Positions 5,539 to 6,581 of a stretch of DNA of 6,581 nt are shown here, in pieces. The first letter of the stretch is position 1, and each line of letters begins with the position of its first letter. A model generated the notes under the pieces. That model was not told the origin of the DNA and searched no databases. It saw only the letters and a list, made by a program, of their open reading frames with translations. A program made the translations under genes and the position numbers. This stretch comes from an uncultured Bacilli bacterium (GTDB lineage Bacteria; Bacillota_I; Bacilli_A; RF39; UBA660). The stretch lies in assembly GCA_947623705.1 (NCBI GenBank), contig CANQHT010000066.1:1-6581 (forward strand), read 5' to 3'.

Positions 5539-6399
5539 ATGAAAAAAAGAATAACAAGAGGTCTTGAATCATTAGCAGGTTTATTTATTGTTTGTATTGC
5601 TTTTAATATATTTCTAAAACCCAATAATATCGCCGCAGGTGGCATTACCGGCTTAGCTTTAGTCTATAATAAACTATATAATATCGATATCAGTATCTTC
5701 GTCTTTATCTGTAATGTCTTGTTAATTGGCTTATCTTACCTTGAATTAGGTAAAGAAATCACTAATAAAACAGTTCTTGGCGCCATTCTTTGTCCAATAG
5801 TCCTCAAAATAACCGAACCAATAGGTAATATCATCGATGTCAAAGAAACTGAAATTATTATCCAAGCCTTATTTGGTGGTATTTTATCCGGTATCGGTTA
5901 TGGCTTAATTTTTAAAAATGGCTTCACTTCTGGTGGTACGGATATTCTAGATCAAATATTCACCCACGTTTACAAAATTCCAATGAGTAAAAGTATCATT
6001 ATCATTGATGGTTACATCGTCTTATTAGGAGGTATTGCCTTTGGTATCGAAAGAATGCTATATGCCATTTTTGCTCTAACTTTAATTAGTATTTTTTCCA
6101 ATCGGGCAATGTTAGGTATAGGTAGTAATAAAACCTTTTATATCTATACTTATAAACCAGAATTAATTAAAGAATATCTTCTTGATACTATAAAAAATGA
6201 TATAACTATCTTAAATAGTAAAGGCGGTTATAGCCAAAAAAGCCAAAAAATATTAATGAGTGTTATTAGTAGTAATGATTACTACCGGGTTAAAGAAGCT
6301 ATCTTAGCTATCGATCCTAAAGCATTTATTGTTATAAATAATTCATATGAATCAGTAAATCATAATAAACACATTCGTTCCATTGTTAGTGCAGAATAA
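5539..6399 (+). CDS. YitT-family membrane protein (DUF161 plus DUF2179)
   Basis: This 286-residue protein belongs to the YitT family of Bacillota membrane proteins, whose transported substrate or role is not established. The membrane part (about 8-190) has roughly five or six hydrophobic helices and shows the family signatures KPNNIAAGGITG (28-39) and NGFTSGGTDIL (127-137). The C-terminal cytosolic DUF2179 domain (about 198-275) ends with the typical IDPKAFIVI segment (258-266). I chose ATG 5539 rather than the in-frame ATG 5533: AGAGG (5526-5530) is only 2 bases from 5533 but 8 bases from 5539. In B. subtilis, yvjA, a member of this family, also follows prfB, so this may be the positional counterpart; I do not assign the symbol because the family has many paralogues. 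The length is normal and no key segment is missing. The gene ends before a hairpin at 6454-6488. Confidence 0.92.
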   Translation: MKKRITRGLESLAGLFIVCIAFNIFLKPNNIAAGGITGLALVYNKLYNIDISIFVFICNVLLIGLSYLELGKEITNKTVLGAILCPIVLKITEPIGNIIDVKETEIIIQALFGGILSGIGYGLIFKNGFTSGGTDILDQIFTHVYKIPMSKSIIIIDGYIVLLGGIAFGIERMLYAIFALTLISIFSNRAMLGIGSNKTFYIYTYKPELIKEYLLDTIKNDITILNSKGGYSQKSQKILMSVISSNDYYRVKEAILAIDPKAFIVINNSYESVNHNKHIRSIVSAE

Positions 6400-6453
6400 G
6401 TGTGGAGATTTTAAACTTAAAAATATGTTTTATAATTAAATTCATTTTAAGTC

Positions 6454-6488
6454 TAGAAGGAGTAGATAGTCAATATCTATTCCTTTTA
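6454..6488. terminator. 15-bp hairpin between converging genes, probable bidirectional terminator
   Basis: Arms 6454-6468 and 6474-6488 pair over 15 positions, with two G-T wobbles on the plus-strand RNA, around the loop GTCAA. The plus-strand core is GGAGTAGATA with CCTTTT on the 3' side, so the T-tract is short and partly inside the stem. It lies 54 bases after the YitT stop. The putative leftward gene ends within its right arm (6486-6488). A weaker dyad, ACTTAAAAAT (6415-6424) / ATTTTAAGT (6444-6452), stands just before it. Confidence 0.6.
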
Positions 6489-6581
6489 AATTATATAAAT
6501 TTCTTGTCTTATTGAAGTTAATTCTTTTAATCTATTATTTTCAGCTGGTGAATCTAAAATTGGTAATTTTGTATTTATTTT
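6486..6581 (-). CDS. C-terminal end of a leftward gene cut by the window edge
   Basis: On the minus strand one frame is open from the right edge for 31 codons and stops at TAA (6486-6488 on the plus strand). The other two minus frames stop after 1 and 12 codons. The residues read like a real protein tail, including LPILDSPAENNRLKELTSI followed by RQEIYII, a charged amphipathic helix with a proline-bearing lead-in. The stop lies inside a strong hairpin, as expected at a gene end. I do not recognise the family from so short a piece, and chance openness cannot be excluded in AT-rich DNA. Confidence 0.5.
   Translation of the reverse strand, partial: KINTKLPILDSPAENNRLKELTSIRQEIYII

Noticed and set aside
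1..6581. Mobile element, defence system or CRISPR array
   Set aside because: I found no transposase, integrase, nuclease or Cas-like protein, no regularly spaced repeats and no terminal inverted repeats. The unknown genes have ordinary promoters and no foreign-looking base composition by eye.

Overview
The window is strongly AT-rich and gene-dense, with very short intergenic gaps and Shine-Dalgarno (SD) sites of the AAGGA/AGAGG type. TGA is used as a stop (position 70-72, and inside prfB), so the standard bacterial code applies rather than the Mycoplasma code. A low-G+C Bacillota fits best, in the Bacilli / Erysipelotrichia / Acholeplasma-like range. The neighbour pair prfB followed by a YitT-family gene supports this, because I recall the same order (prfB, yvjA) in Bacillus subtilis. 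I cannot name a genus.

Layout. Positions 1-48 may hold the last codons of a rightward gene. Positions 70-2319 (minus strand) encode a 749-residue membrane O-acyltransferase of the OatA type: an acyltransferase-3 membrane domain, a charged coiled-coil-like linker, an SGNH domain with all catalytic blocks, and then a second, degenerate SGNH-like domain. A 174-bp divergent promoter region (2320-2493) follows. Five plus-strand genes come next: a helical protein of unknown function (2494-3273), a DUF4186-type small protein (3310-3684), another unknown protein (3744-4370), peptide chain release factor 2 (4412-5501, read through a programmed +1 frameshift at CTTTGAC), and a YitT-family membrane protein (5539-6399). 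The right edge (6486-6581) looks like the C-terminal end of a leftward gene, facing a 15-bp hairpin that probably terminates both converging genes.

Expression. The plus-strand genes run the same way but do not look like one operon. Each has its own -10 (TATAAT or TAAAAT), often with an extended TGn, at a distance that predicts 5' leaders of only about 14-19 nt. The DUF4186 gene is the exception: its -10 lies so close that the mRNA would be essentially leaderless, and there is no clear SD. Its promoter also begins inside the T-tract of the preceding gene's terminator.

The genes do not form one recognisable pathway. prfB (translation termination, autoregulated) and the YitT gene are housekeeping-type neighbours, the acyltransferase is a cell-surface modification enzyme, and two of the three genes between them are unrecognised. 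I see no CRISPR array, tRNA, rRNA, transposase or phage gene. The most unusual features are the tandem degenerate SGNH domain and the fused terminator/promoter/leaderless arrangement near 3268-3316.
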